Source of the DNA: Chitinophaga arvensicola
GTDB lineage: Bacteria; Bacteroidota; Bacteroidia; Chitinophagales; Chitinophagaceae
DNA: 64,000 nt
NCBI RefSeq assembly: GCF_900110835.1
Contig: NZ_FOJG01000001.1
Span: forward strand, 62,001-126,000
Direction of reading: 5' to 3'
The notes below the pieces were generated by a model. That model worked only from the letters and a program-made list of their open reading frames with translations, ran no database searches and had not been told where the DNA came from. The position numbers and the translations under genes were made by a program. Below are positions 27,843 to 37,480 of this stretch, in pieces (the first letter of the stretch is position 1; each line of letters starts with the position of its first letter).

Positions 27843-28604
27843 TTAAATATCGAGCCGGAGGCCGTCATAAGCCAGGTGTACCCCTGCTGGCAGCTCTGCC
27901 GATACGGCTTCATGCAGGCCCAGCTGGTGACTGATATGTGTGAGGTATAGTTCCGGTACTTCCAGTTCTTTCCCCAGTGCAATGGCTTCTTCCAGGGTAA
28001 AATGAGAGATGTGTTTCTCCTTCCGCAGGGCATTCAGCACCAGGATCTTTGAGCCACGGATCTTTTCCTTTTCCTCCGGCGCAATATAATTGGCGTCGGT
28101 GATGTAGGTGAAATCATGGATGCGGAAACCCAGTACCGGCATTTTATGATGCATCACATGGATAGGCGTAATCGTTAGTCCGTTTACCTCGAAAGGATCG
28201 TCTGCAATGGTTTTCAGATTTATTTCAGGAATACCCGGGTATTTGAAATCGGAAAAGGCGTAGGCAAATTCGCGTTTGATCACACTTTGTGAAAACTCAG
28301 TGGCGTAGATATTAATAGCGCTTTGCTGGAAATAATTAAAGGCACGGATATCGTCCATGCCGGCAATATGATCTTTATGGGAATGGGTAATCAGTACGGC
28401 TTCGAGATGGCCCACCTTTTCCCGCAACATCTGGTAGCGGAAATCGGGGGTGGTATCTACCACAATATTACCGGCGGGTGCGGTAATCATGATACTGCTT
28501 CTTAAACGTTTATCTTTTGAATCGGTGGAGGTGCAAACTTCGCAACCACATGCTATAACCGGAACTCCCTGCGACGTACCTGTACCTAAGAATGTAACTT
28601 TCAT
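27843..28604 (-). CDS. PhnP-like metallo-beta-lactamase-fold phosphodiesterase
   Basis: A 253-residue hydrolase with the metal motif HSHKDH at residues 74-79 and a start typical of PhnP/RNase Z-like proteins (MKVTFLGTGTSQG). A cysteine cluster (Cys19, Cys21, Cys24) matches the PhnP structural zinc site. PhnP hydrolyses cyclic phosphodiesters. I use the ATG at 28604, because it begins the conserved TFLGTGTSQG core. No phosphonate genes adjoin it, so the substrate is open. Same strand as the next two genes upstream. Confidence 0.88.
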   Translation of the reverse strand: MKVTFLGTGTSQGVPVIACGCEVCTSTDSKDKRLRSSIMITAPAGNIVVDTTPDFRYQMLREKVGHLEAVLITHSHKDHIAGMDDIRAFNYFQQSAINIYATEFSQSVIKREFAYAFSDFKYPGIPEINLKTIADDPFEVNGLTITPIHVMHHKMPVLGFRIHDFTYITDANYIAPEEKEKIRGSKILVLNALRKEKHISHFTLEEAIALGKELEVPELYLTHISHQLGLHEAVSAELPAGVHLAYDGLRLDI

Positions 28605-28629
28605 CCCAACATCATTTGTCTGTTTTAAT

Positions 28630-28950
28630 CTATTCTGCTGCCTCTTCTTCCTCCGGAGCATCCTCCGTTCCCGCTTCAGGTACCGGTTTGCTGGCCTGTA
28701 TCTGTTTATACAATTTATGCGACTCTGCCGTCAGGGCTTCTTCCTCGAGCGGCAAAGTCGTTAAAATATCGATGAGGGTATTGATACGCCCTTCGAGGTT
28801 CAGGAATTTATTGATCACCACCACCTTTTTGTGTTCCAGGATACAGTAACCGGAAAGGAAACTACCCTTTTCGAAGCGGAGCACATATTTGGCTTCCTCG
28901 AAGATCTTTTCGAGTTTAGTCAGGCTATTTGGAGTGATTTTAATATTCAT
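28630..28950 (-). CDS. small conserved-looking protein of unknown function
   Basis: A 106-residue soluble protein. The N-terminal two thirds look like an alpha/beta domain (NIKITPNSLTKLEKIFEEAK; FLSGYCILEHKKVVVINKF); the tail is very acidic and low in complexity (EDAPEEEEAAE). It lies between porX and the PhnP-like gene on the same strand, 26 bases from each, so it is probably co-transcribed with porX. I do not recognise the family. Confidence 0.75.
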   Translation of the reverse strand: MNIKITPNSLTKLEKIFEEAKYVLRFEKGSFLSGYCILEHKKVVVINKFLNLEGRINTLIDILTTLPLEEEALTAESHKLYKQIQASKPVPEAGTEDAPEEEEAAE

Positions 28951-28976
28951 GTCGCAAAAATAGCAAAAAGCTGTTG

Positions 28977-30530
28977 TTACTTCGTTACCATCCGGGCAAA
29001 AGGTACAATCATTTCTTCCAGGGAAATGCCGCCATGCTGGAAGGTATTCCGGTAATAATTTACAAAATAATTGTAGTTGTTGGGATAGCAGAGATACCCG
29101 TCGCCTTTCGCAAAAATGTAGGAAGAGTTGACGTTGGGTTTCGGTAAACCTGCATCACGTGGGTCCCGGAAGGCCAGTACTTCCTTCGGATCGTAGTTCA
29201 GGTTGCGTCCATGTTTATAACGCAGGTTGGTGGTAGTTTGCTTATCACCGATCACTTTTACCGGTGTTTTTACCCGTACGCTGCCGTGGTCTGTGGCGAT
29301 GATCAGGTTTATTTTTTTATCGCTGATGCGTTTCAGGGCCTGGTGCAGCGGACTGTGTTCGAACCAGCTGGCCGTAATAGAGCGGTAAGAAGCCTCATCA
29401 CCGGCCAGTTCTTTCAGCACTTCCATTTCTGTGCGGGCATGACTGAGCATATCCACAAAATTATAAACAATCACGCTCAGCGGGTAATCCAGCATATTGT
29501 GGATATTATTGAGCATGATTTGCGCATCGGCATGGTTGGTGACCTTGGTATAAGAAAACCGGGGGTCCATTTTCAGCTGCTTGAGCTGGGCGGCGAAGAA
29601 ATGTTCCTCATACAGGTTCTTTCCGCCTTCTTCGTCGTCATTTTTCCATTCCTGCGGAAATTTATGTTCTATATCTATGGGCAGCATGCCGGCAAAGATG
29701 GCATTACGGCTGTATTGCGTGCTGGTGGGTAAAATGCTGTAGAAAGATTCTTCCTCCACAAGCCGGAACGATTCCTGGAAAATGGGCTGGATGGCTTTCC
29801 ACTGGTCGTACCGGAGGTTATCGATCAGGAGGAACACATTGGGCACATTCGGGTCCAGGTTGGGCACTACCTTGTTTCGGAACAGGTTATGCGACATCAC
29901 CGGGGCTTCGGTGGCCTTTGGATGGAGCCAGTCGCTGTAATTGCGGCTGATGAACTTGGCAAACTCCGTATTGGCTTCCGTTTTCTGGGCGTTGAATACC
30001 TCCAGCATCTCCGGGCTGTTGGTTTTGGTCATTTCCATTTCCCAGTACACCAGTTTTTTATAGATGTCCATCCACTCATTGAAATCCGGGTTGGAGCTCA
30101 GGGCCATAAACAGACTGCGGAACTCCTGCTGGTAGGCGATGGTGGTTTTTTCGGCCACCAGTCGTTTGTTGTCAATTATTTTTTTGAGAGATAATAATAC
30201 CTGGTTAGGATTGACCGGTTTGATCAGGTAGTCAGTGATCTGGGAGCCGATGGCGTCGTCCATGACATTTTCCGCCTCGTTCTTGGTAATCATGACAATG
30301 GGGATCTGCTGGTCTATTTCCTTAATCTTACTGAGGGTTTCCAGACCGGTGATACCGGGCATGGATTCATCGAGCAACACTACATCTACGGTTCTTTCTT
30401 TGAGAAATTCGAGGGCGTCATAGCCGTTGGTGAGCGCAGAAACTTTGTAACCTTTGCTTTCCAGGAAGATAATCTGCGATTTCAGGGACTCTATTTCATC
30501 ATCTACCCATAGTATATTTATCTGACTCAT
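28977..30530 (-). CDS. porX: PorX, REC-PglZ regulator of type IX secretion and gliding
   Basis: A 517-residue protein: receiver domain (1 to about 120; acceptor Asp54 in VLLDESMPG, Lys in YLIKPVNP), a helical linker, then a PglZ domain of the alkaline phosphatase superfamily (about 210-500), with NVFLLIDNLRYDQW, TSTQYSRNAIFAG and IATDHGS carrying the expected metal-binding residues. In Bacteroidota, PorX acts with PorY and the sigma factor SigP to control the type IX secretion system. This supports the taxonomic assignment and suggests the strain has type IX secretion. No por structural genes are in the window. Confidence 0.94.
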   Translation of the reverse strand: MSQINILWVDDEIESLKSQIIFLESKGYKVSALTNGYDALEFLKERTVDVVLLDESMPGITGLETLSKIKEIDQQIPIVMITKNEAENVMDDAIGSQITDYLIKPVNPNQVLLSLKKIIDNKRLVAEKTTIAYQQEFRSLFMALSSNPDFNEWMDIYKKLVYWEMEMTKTNSPEMLEVFNAQKTEANTEFAKFISRNYSDWLHPKATEAPVMSHNLFRNKVVPNLDPNVPNVFLLIDNLRYDQWKAIQPIFQESFRLVEEESFYSILPTSTQYSRNAIFAGMLPIDIEHKFPQEWKNDDEEGGKNLYEEHFFAAQLKQLKMDPRFSYTKVTNHADAQIMLNNIHNMLDYPLSVIVYNFVDMLSHARTEMEVLKELAGDEASYRSITASWFEHSPLHQALKRISDKKINLIIATDHGSVRVKTPVKVIGDKQTTTNLRYKHGRNLNYDPKEVLAFRDPRDAGLPKPNVNSSYIFAKGDGYLCYPNNYNYFVNYYRNTFQHGGISLEEMIVPFARMVTK

Positions 30531-30874
30531 AATAAGATTTAAGGTGCTGTAAAAAAAGGAATTTACCCTTATTTTTTGGCAAATATCATTCCCCGTCTAT
30601 CATTTGCCGGTAATTATATGTTAAAAAGGATGGAACCGGTTAAAATCCTGACCCGAAAAAGTGAACGGCCTGCTAAAGTTATTTACCTTCGCATCCATAA
30701 CATTTAATTACCTGTAACCTACCAATTGTTTTTTACTGTCATAGGGGTACCGTGGACGTGGAACGTCATTATAAGTAAAAAAATTACATATAATTAATTC
30801 AAGGTGTAGCTTTGCATACAGGCACCAGGGATTCTGACGTGGACGCCCCCGTTGGAATCGTATAATTAAATGCA
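30531..30874. other. long intergenic/leader region upstream of the HD gene
   Basis: 344 bases between the divergent porX and HD-domain genes. It holds the palindrome gacgt-gga-acgtc (30755-30767), and gacgtgga appears again at 30836-30843, on either side of a -7-like tagctttg (30807-30814). There is no coding frame of note. Together these may be a regulated promoter region, but the repeats are short. Confidence 0.4.
30807..30814 (+). promoter_or_regulatory. TAnnTTTG -7 element for the HD-domain gene
   Basis: tagctttg matches the -7 consensus 60 bases before the ATG at 30875; no clear -33 partner. Confidence 0.4.
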
Positions 30875-32119
30875 ATGACCGAACGCAAGCGAAAAATTGT
30901 TAATGATCCGGTGTATGGCTTTATTACCATAGATCACCCGTTGATTCTTAACCTCATTTCACATCCATATTACCAGCGGCTACGCCGCATACACCAGATG
31001 GCGCTGGCGCACCTGGTGTATCCCGGTGCTATGCACACGCGGTTTCATCATAGCATGGGTGCCTATCACCTCATGAGTATGGCCCTGCAGGAGCTTCGCA
31101 GCAAGGGAGCAGACATCACCCCCGAAGAGGAGGTGGCGGCAAAAATGGCCATTTTATTGCACGATATCGGCCATGGGCCTTATTCCCATGCGCTGGAAAA
31201 CGGCATTATCGAAGGGGTATCTCATGAAGAGATTTCCCAATGGCTGATGGAGGCACTGAACCGGGAAATGGACGGCGCCCTGTCACTTACACTGGATATT
31301 TTCAACGGACGTTATCATAAAATGTTCCTGCATCAGCTGGTGTCGAGCCAGCTGGATGTAGACAGAATGGACTACCTGAACCGCGACAGCTTTTTTACCG
31401 GGGTAGCTGAGGGCACTATCGGCTACGACCGCATTATTAAGATGCTGACCGTACATAAGGGGGAATTGATGGTAGAAGAGAAAGGTATTTATTCAATAGA
31501 GAAATTTATTATCGCCCGGCGGCTGATGTACTGGCAGGTATACCTGCATAAAACGGTGCTCAGCGCGGAAAACATGCTGGTAAAGATCCTGACAAGGGCC
31601 AAGGCACTGGCCCAGGAAGGAAAAGAGTTGTTTTGCTCTCCTGCCCTCCGCTATTTCCTGTATAACACGATTACCAGAAACAATTTTGAATGCGGACCAG
31701 AATGCCTGGAGCTATTTTGTCAGTTGGACGACTATGATATCATGGGAGCGATCAAAGTCTGGACAACGCACGAGGATAAAGTTTTATCTCTTCTCTGCAA
31801 ATGGCTGATAGACAGGAATTTATTCAAAGTGGTATTAAGTAATCAGCCCTTTGATGGAAGTGCAGCACTATTATTGAAGGAGCAGGTGAAACAAAAATGG
31901 GGGATTGAAGACGCGGATCTGGATTACTTCGTTTTTTCCGGTGCTGCCACACTGAGGGCATACAACGTTAATGACGAAAAGATTAATATCCTATTTAAAG
32001 ACGGAACTGTAAAAGACATTTCCTCCATCGACAATGCACTGATTAGCCATACTCTGGCGATACCGGTAAAAAAATTCTACATTTGTCATCCAAAAATTCA
32101 GGCTAACAACGTTTTATAA
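30875..32119 (+). CDS. HD-domain phosphohydrolase (SAMHD1/dGTPase-like)
   Basis: A 414-residue protein with an HD metal-binding site: His58/His59 in RFHHSMG, His96-Asp97 in LLHDIGHGPYSH, and Asp161 in QLDVDRMDYL. Proteins of this type hydrolyse nucleotides (dNTPs) or related phosphate esters. The C-terminal 150 residues resemble the extension seen in this Bacteroidota group. It precedes lpxD by 68 bases on the same strand, a pairing I have seen often in this phylum, but a link to lipid A is unproven. Substrate unknown. Confidence 0.88.
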   Translation: MTERKRKIVNDPVYGFITIDHPLILNLISHPYYQRLRRIHQMALAHLVYPGAMHTRFHHSMGAYHLMSMALQELRSKGADITPEEEVAAKMAILLHDIGHGPYSHALENGIIEGVSHEEISQWLMEALNREMDGALSLTLDIFNGRYHKMFLHQLVSSQLDVDRMDYLNRDSFFTGVAEGTIGYDRIIKMLTVHKGELMVEEKGIYSIEKFIIARRLMYWQVYLHKTVLSAENMLVKILTRAKALAQEGKELFCSPALRYFLYNTITRNNFECGPECLELFCQLDDYDIMGAIKVWTTHEDKVLSLLCKWLIDRNLFKVVLSNQPFDGSAALLLKEQVKQKWGIEDADLDYFVFSGAATLRAYNVNDEKINILFKDGTVKDISSIDNALISHTLAIPVKKFYICHPKIQANNVL

Positions 32120-32187
32120 GGAATAAAATGTTAAACAATATGTTCATACTATCCGGTGTAGCCTGGAAAACATCACAATTTTAAATT

Positions 32188-33237
32188 ATGCAGTTTAGCG
32201 CATTACAATTAGCTACCATGTTAGATGGTAAGCTGGAGGGAAATCCGGACGTAAAGGTGAGCAACATCGCCAAGATTGAGGAAGCTGGCGAGGGCATGCT
32301 CAGTTTCATTGCCAATCCTAAATATGAAGAATTCATATATACCACCAATGCCTCCATTCTGATTGTGAATGAGAGCCTGGTGATTGAACGTCCGATCAAA
32401 TCGACCCTGATCCGGGTAAAGGATGCCTATAGCAGCTTCGCGCTGTTACTGGAACAATACAGGTACCTGACCGGAAATAAGTCGGGTATTCAGCAACCCT
32501 CCTACATTCCCGCTTCTGTGAAGATGGGAGAAAATGTATTTGTGGGCGCTTTTGCATACCTGGGGGAAAATGTGGTGCTGGGCAACAACGTAAAAATCTA
32601 TCCTGGAGTATATCTTGGTGATAATGTGGTTGTTAGCAACGACTCTATCCTATATCCAGGGGTAAAAGTATACGATAACTGTATTGTAGGCAGCCGCGTA
32701 ATGCTGCATGCCGGTTGTGTAATCGGTGGCGATGGCTTCGGCTTTGCCCCTCAACCGGATGGTTCCTACAAAAAAGTACCCCAGATCGGTAATGTAGTGA
32801 TCCATGATGATGTAGAAATCGGCGCCAATACCACGATCGACCGGGCCACTATGGGTAGTACCGTGATCCGTAAAGGTGTGAAACTGGACAACCTGATCCA
32901 GGTAGCCCACAACGTGGATATCGGTATCAATACGGTGATTGCGGCGCAAACCGGCGTTTCCGGCAGCACCAAGATCGGCCAGAACTGCGTGATCGGTGGT
33001 CAGGTAGGTATGGTTGGACACATCCATATCGCCGACAGCACCAAAATCAACGCACAGAGCGGATTGTCCAAGTCTATTACCGTGCCCAATACCTCTTTGA
33101 CAGGCTCTCCGGCGTACGATTATAAAAGTTCGCTGAAAAGTCAGGCAATTTTTAGAAATTTGCCGGACCTTGAAAAGCGGGTAAAGGAGTTGGAAGAAAT
33201 GGTAAAACAACTGCTGCAGGAACGAGCGGGTGTTTAA
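32188..33237 (+). CDS. lpxD: UDP-3-O-(acyl)glucosamine N-acyltransferase
   Basis: A 349-residue enzyme that adds the N-linked hydroxyacyl chain in lipid A synthesis. It has an N-terminal uridine-binding domain (1 to about 100), then a left-handed beta-helix of hexapeptide repeats (about 105-310), with catalytic His241 in QVAHNV and a C-terminal helix. First of three lipid A genes (lpxD, lpxC/fabZ, lpxA) in a row. Confidence 0.95.
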   Translation: MQFSALQLATMLDGKLEGNPDVKVSNIAKIEEAGEGMLSFIANPKYEEFIYTTNASILIVNESLVIERPIKSTLIRVKDAYSSFALLLEQYRYLTGNKSGIQQPSYIPASVKMGENVFVGAFAYLGENVVLGNNVKIYPGVYLGDNVVVSNDSILYPGVKVYDNCIVGSRVMLHAGCVIGGDGFGFAPQPDGSYKKVPQIGNVVIHDDVEIGANTTIDRATMGSTVIRKGVKLDNLIQVAHNVDIGINTVIAAQTGVSGSTKIGQNCVIGGQVGMVGHIHIADSTKINAQSGLSKSITVPNTSLTGSPAYDYKSSLKSQAIFRNLPDLEKRVKELEEMVKQLLQERAGV

Positions 33238-33277
33238 AACTGATTACTACAAACTGTTATATATTAGTTAGCTTATT

Positions 33278-34693
33278 ATGGAAAATCAACAGTTGCAATA
33301 CCAGCATACCCTGAAAGGTGAAATCACCTTATCGGGTATTGGCTTGCATACAGGCGCCTATGTCAATATGACCCTCAAGCCGGCAACACCCGGCCATGGG
33401 ATTAAATTTCAACGTGTAGACCTGCCGGGACAGCCCATCGTGAAAGCAGATGTGGACTATGTGGTGGAAACCACCCGCAGCACCACGCTCGAACACAACG
33501 GCGCCAGAGTGAGTACCGTAGAACACATCATGGCGGCTTTAGCCGGTACTGGTGTAGACAACGTACTGGTAGAACTGGATGGTGGCGAAATTCCTATCAT
33601 GGACGGTAGCGCCTATGCTTTTATTGAAGCCATAGAAAAAACCGGTCTGCAGAACCAGGATGCCAAAAAAGTATACTATACTATAGATACCAACATCAGC
33701 TACTATGATGAAAAGAAAAAGGTAGAAATGGTAGCGATGCCCGCACTGGACTATCGCATTACCTGCCTGATCGATTTCAATTCACCGGTATTGGGTACCC
33801 AGCACGCCAAAATGAAGGGAATCGAAGAGTTCAAAACGGAAATTGCACCGTGCCGTACCTTCTGCTTCCTGCATGAACTGGAATACCAGCTGTCGCTCAA
33901 CCTGATTAAAGGCGGCGATATCAACAACGCCATTGTAGTGGTAGACAAGCCCGTTACCGAAGAGGAACTGGCCCGTTTAGCCAAAGTATTTAACAGGGAA
34001 ACCATTTCTGTACAGAAAGAAGGGATCCTGAACAATATAGAATTACGTTTCCCGAACGAGCCCGCACGTCACAAGCTGCTGGATGTGGTAGGTGACCTGG
34101 CGCTGATCGGTTATCCGATCAATGCACATATCATCGCTAACCGTCCCGGTCATGCGTCGAACGTGGAATTTGCCCGTGCGATCAAAGCGTATATCAAAAA
34201 GAACAAACATAACAAAGACGTACCTGTTTACGATCCGAACCTGCCACCGGTATTCGATACCCCACGTATCGAAAGAACCCTGCCGCACCGTTACCCGATG
34301 CTGCTGGTAGATAAGATCATTGAACTGGGAGAAGAGAAAGTAGTAGGTATCAAGAACGTAACCTTCAACGAACATTTCTTCCAGGGCCACTTCCCAAGTA
34401 ACCCCGTAATGCCGGGTGTACTCCAGCTGGAAGCACTGGCACAGGTAGGCGGTATCCTGGCACTGAACCGTGTACCGGATCCAGAAAACTATGATACCTA
34501 TTTCCTGAAAATAGACAACTGTAAATTCAAACAGAAAGTAGTTCCGGGCGACACCATGATATTAAAAATGGAGTTGCTGAGTCCAATCAGAAGAGGACTT
34601 GTGGAAATGCGGGGGACAGTGTTTATCGGTAACAAAGTAGCTACTGAAGCCGACATGATCGCACAAATTATAAAAACAAGAGAAGGCAAATAA
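33278..34693 (+). CDS. lpxC/fabZ: bifunctional LpxC deacetylase-FabZ dehydratase
   Basis: A 471-residue fusion. Residues 1 to about 305 are LpxC, the zinc deacetylase that commits to lipid A; the zinc ligands are His83 (VEHIMAAL), His265 and Asp269 (HKLLDVVGD). Residues from about 325 are FabZ, the hydroxyacyl-ACP dehydratase of fatty-acid synthesis; the catalytic pair is His371 (GHFPSNPVMPG) and Glu385 (QLEALAQ). The two steps draw on the same hydroxyacyl-ACP pool, and this fusion is typical of Bacteroidota. It is followed by lpxA five bases later. Confidence 0.96.
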   Translation: MENQQLQYQHTLKGEITLSGIGLHTGAYVNMTLKPATPGHGIKFQRVDLPGQPIVKADVDYVVETTRSTTLEHNGARVSTVEHIMAALAGTGVDNVLVELDGGEIPIMDGSAYAFIEAIEKTGLQNQDAKKVYYTIDTNISYYDEKKKVEMVAMPALDYRITCLIDFNSPVLGTQHAKMKGIEEFKTEIAPCRTFCFLHELEYQLSLNLIKGGDINNAIVVVDKPVTEEELARLAKVFNRETISVQKEGILNNIELRFPNEPARHKLLDVVGDLALIGYPINAHIIANRPGHASNVEFARAIKAYIKKNKHNKDVPVYDPNLPPVFDTPRIERTLPHRYPMLLVDKIIELGEEKVVGIKNVTFNEHFFQGHFPSNPVMPGVLQLEALAQVGGILALNRVPDPENYDTYFLKIDNCKFKQKVVPGDTMILKMELLSPIRRGLVEMRGTVFIGNKVATEADMIAQIIKTREGK

Positions 34694-34698
34694 TAGCA

Positions 34699-35499
34699 AT
34701 GATCCACCCGCTTACATACATACATCCGGACGCCAAAGTTGCGCCTAATGTAAAAATTGATCCATTTACCGTAATACACAAAAACGTAGAAATCGGTGAT
34801 GGTACCTGGATAGGTTCCAATGTAACCATTATGGAAGGAGCCCGTATCGGCAAAAACTGCCGTATTTTTCCAGGCGCTGTTATTTCTGCCATCCCTCAGG
34901 ATTTAAAATTTGCGGGTGAAGAAACCACGGTAGAAATCGGTGATAACACTACTATCCGTGAATATGTGACCATTAACCGTGGTACAAAAGATAAATGGAA
35001 AACCAAAATCGGGAATAACTGCCTGATCATGGCATACAGCCACATTGCACACGATTGCGAAGTAGGTAACTACTGCGTATTTTCCAATAACACTACCCTC
35101 GCCGGACATATTACCGTGGGCGACCACGTAGTACTGGCAGGAATGGTAGCCATCCAGCAATTTTGTAAAGTAGGCGATCACGCATTCGTAACCGGTGGGT
35201 CTATGGTGCGCAAAGATGTGCCTCCCTTTGTAAAAGCTGCGCGTGAGCCACTCTCCTATGTAGGCGTGAACTCCGTAGGATTGAAGAGAAGAGGTTTTTC
35301 CCTGGAAAAAATCAACTCTATCCTCGATATCTACCGCGTCATTTTTGTAAAAGGTTATAAATTATCCAAGGCCGTGAATATCATCGAAGCAGAATTCCCT
35401 GCTACCGATGAGAGAGATGAAATCCTGTCATTCATCCGTGAATCAGGACGTGGCATCATGAGAGGCTATACTTCCCGGACCAATGACGATATCTCTTAA
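34699..35499 (+). CDS. lpxA: acyl-ACP-UDP-GlcNAc O-acyltransferase
   Basis: A 266-residue left-handed beta-helix enzyme catalysing the first step of lipid A synthesis. The catalytic His118 is in SHIAHDCEVG (equivalent to His125 of E. coli LpxA) and the C-terminal helical domain is present. The start is five bases after the lpxC/fabZ stop, and the 3' end overlaps the ABC ATPase gene by 17 bases. Confidence 0.96.
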   Translation: MIHPLTYIHPDAKVAPNVKIDPFTVIHKNVEIGDGTWIGSNVTIMEGARIGKNCRIFPGAVISAIPQDLKFAGEETTVEIGDNTTIREYVTINRGTKDKWKTKIGNNCLIMAYSHIAHDCEVGNYCVFSNNTTLAGHITVGDHVVLAGMVAIQQFCKVGDHAFVTGGSMVRKDVPPFVKAAREPLSYVGVNSVGLKRRGFSLEKINSILDIYRVIFVKGYKLSKAVNIIEAEFPATDERDEILSFIRESGRGIMRGYTSRTNDDIS

Positions 35500-36100
35500 C
35501 CAGACAGGTAAGCGTTTTAACTACGACTGGATTTTCCGTCGGGTAACCCTCACCTTCAGTGAAGGACAACGTTATGCCATACTGGGTCCCAACGGTTCCG
35601 GTAAATCCACTTTATTACAGGTAATCAGCGGTGCCATTCAACACAATGAAGGCACCGTTACCTATAGCACACCGGAAAAACCCATCGCTCCTGATGCGTT
35701 TTTCCGGTACTGCTCCATTGCAGCTCCCTACCTGGAACTCATCGAAGAATTTACCCTCACAGAAATCATCGACTTCCACCAGCAGTTCAAAAACTTCCTG
35801 CCCGGTATTACGCCGGCAAAAGCCATGCAACTGGTAGGACTGGAAAAAGCGGCTAAGAAACAAATCCGCAACTTCTCCTCCGGTATGAAACAAAGGATCA
35901 AGCTGGCCCTCGCCATCCTGTCTGATGTTCCCGTGCTGCTGCTCGACGAACCCTGCACCAACCTCGATGCCGCCGGTATCGCCGTATACCAGCAACTCAT
36001 CAATGAATACGGTGGCAACCGACTTATTATTGTAAGCTCCAATGATGAGCAGGAGTATTTCATGTGCAAAGAACATATTCACATCCAGGATTATAAATAA
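35483..36100 (+). CDS. ABC transporter ATP-binding protein
   Basis: A 205-residue ATPase subunit: Walker A GPNGSGKST (residues 34-42), signature NFSSGMKQRIKLALAIL, Walker B VLLLDEPCTNLD, and an H-loop region degraded to SSNDEQEY. It resembles CcmA/lipid-type importers or exporters. The start overlaps lpxA, which couples it to the lipid A operon. No permease gene follows, so its membrane partner is encoded elsewhere. Confidence 0.88.
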   Translation: MTISLNQTGKRFNYDWIFRRVTLTFSEGQRYAILGPNGSGKSTLLQVISGAIQHNEGTVTYSTPEKPIAPDAFFRYCSIAAPYLELIEEFTLTEIIDFHQQFKNFLPGITPAKAMQLVGLEKAAKKQIRNFSSGMKQRIKLALAILSDVPVLLLDEPCTNLDAAGIAVYQQLINEYGGNRLIIVSSNDEQEYFMCKEHIHIQDYK

Positions 36101-36115
36101 CAAGGCAACAGCCTT

Positions 36116-36145
36116 TTTGCTTTCTACTGATAAAAAGTATCTTCG
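36116..36145 (+). promoter_or_regulatory. promoter of the Atg22-like transporter gene
   Basis: TTTG at 36116-36119 and tatcttcg at 36138-36145 (close to TAnnTTTG), 18 bases apart and 18 bases before the ATG. Confidence 0.5.
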
Positions 36146-36163
36146 TGAAAAGCTAAACGCTAT

Positions 36164-37447
36164 ATGAAGACTGCCAGTAAGAAGGTGATCAATGGCTGGG
36201 CCATGTACGACTGGGCTAACTCCGTGTACAACCTCGTTATCACCACTACTTTTTTCCCTATCTATTTCTTAGCGGTAACCGACGAACACGTTTCCTTCCT
36301 CGGAATGAACTTTGTCAATTCCGCCCTTTACAATTACGCGATGGCCGCCGCTTACCTGATAGTGGCCTTTTCCTCTCCTATCCTGTCGTCTATTGCCGAT
36401 ACCAGGGGAAATAAAAAGAACTTCCTTCGTTTCTTTACCATCCTGGGAGCCCTCTCCTGCTGCGGACTTTACTTCTTTGATAAAGATCATCTGCTACTGG
36501 GTGTGATTTGTTTTATACTGTCTACCATCGGTTATTGTGGCGGACTGGTATTCTATAATTCCTACCTGCCGGAAATTGCGGCGCCGGAAGACCGTGACCG
36601 GATCAGTGCCCGTGGTTACAGCCTTGGATACATCGGCAGTGTTATCTTACAACTGCTGGGTTTTGGTCTCGTAGTACTGGGCCCTCAGCTGGGCCTTGGC
36701 AAAAGCCAACCGGTGCAACTTACTTTTCTTCTCGTTGGTGTCTGGTGGTTTGGCTTTGCGCAGATCACTTTTGCGCGGCTCCCCAACAGCAGAGCCACCG
36801 TATCCAAACATACCGGAGGTGCTTTAACAGAAGGATTTACGGAATTACGTAAGGTATATGCACAGGTAAAAAACATGCCGGTACTGAAGCGCTTCCTGCG
36901 TGGATTTTTCTTCTACAGCATGGGCGTACAAACCGTGATGATGGCGGCCACCATATTTGGTGGGAAGGTGCTCAAACTGCCGGATGAAATGCTGATCGTA
37001 ACAGTGGTGATTATCCAGGTAGTAGCGATCTTAGGCGCATGGAGCATGGCGCGGTTGTCTACCAGGTTTGGTAATTTACGTGTAATCATTGCCGTTATCC
37101 TCATCTGGATCGGTATCTGTGTTGCCGGCTACAGGATGCAAACGGCTACCGACTTCTATATTCTGGCAACCGTAGTAGGACTGGTAATGGGTGGTATACA
37201 ATCCTTGAGCCGCTCTACGTATGCTAAACTGATGCCTGAAACAGAAGACACTACCTCCTTCTTCAGTTATTATGACGTGACCGAGAAACTCTCTATTGTA
37301 ATCGGTATGTTCTCTTTTGCTTACATAGACGACCTCACAGAAGACATGCGTAATTCCGTGCTGGCACTCGTGGTATTCTTTGTGATCGGACTGTTTTTCA
37401 TCATCTCTGCCCTGCGTAAACAAAAGCAACTGGCAGCACAGTATTAG
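36164..37447 (+). CDS. MFS transporter, Atg22/UMF1 type
   Basis: A 427-residue membrane protein with about 12 helices. The N-terminal KVINGWAMYDWANSVYN and the conserved GFVLSxx-like loop in the middle (DRISARGYSLGYIGSV) are hallmarks of the UMF1/Atg22 group. In fungi Atg22 exports amino acids from vacuoles; the bacterial substrate is unknown. It has a good promoter and is followed by the hydrolase gene 33 bases later. Confidence 0.88.
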   Translation: MKTASKKVINGWAMYDWANSVYNLVITTTFFPIYFLAVTDEHVSFLGMNFVNSALYNYAMAAAYLIVAFSSPILSSIADTRGNKKNFLRFFTILGALSCCGLYFFDKDHLLLGVICFILSTIGYCGGLVFYNSYLPEIAAPEDRDRISARGYSLGYIGSVILQLLGFGLVVLGPQLGLGKSQPVQLTFLLVGVWWFGFAQITFARLPNSRATVSKHTGGALTEGFTELRKVYAQVKNMPVLKRFLRGFFFYSMGVQTVMMAATIFGGKVLKLPDEMLIVTVVIIQVVAILGAWSMARLSTRFGNLRVIIAVILIWIGICVAGYRMQTATDFYILATVVGLVMGGIQSLSRSTYAKLMPETEDTTSFFSYYDVTEKLSIVIGMFSFAYIDDLTEDMRNSVLALVVFFVIGLFFIISALRKQKQLAAQY

Positions 37448-37480
37448 TTAACTTTCAAAACGGAAACAAAAATCTGAGCG

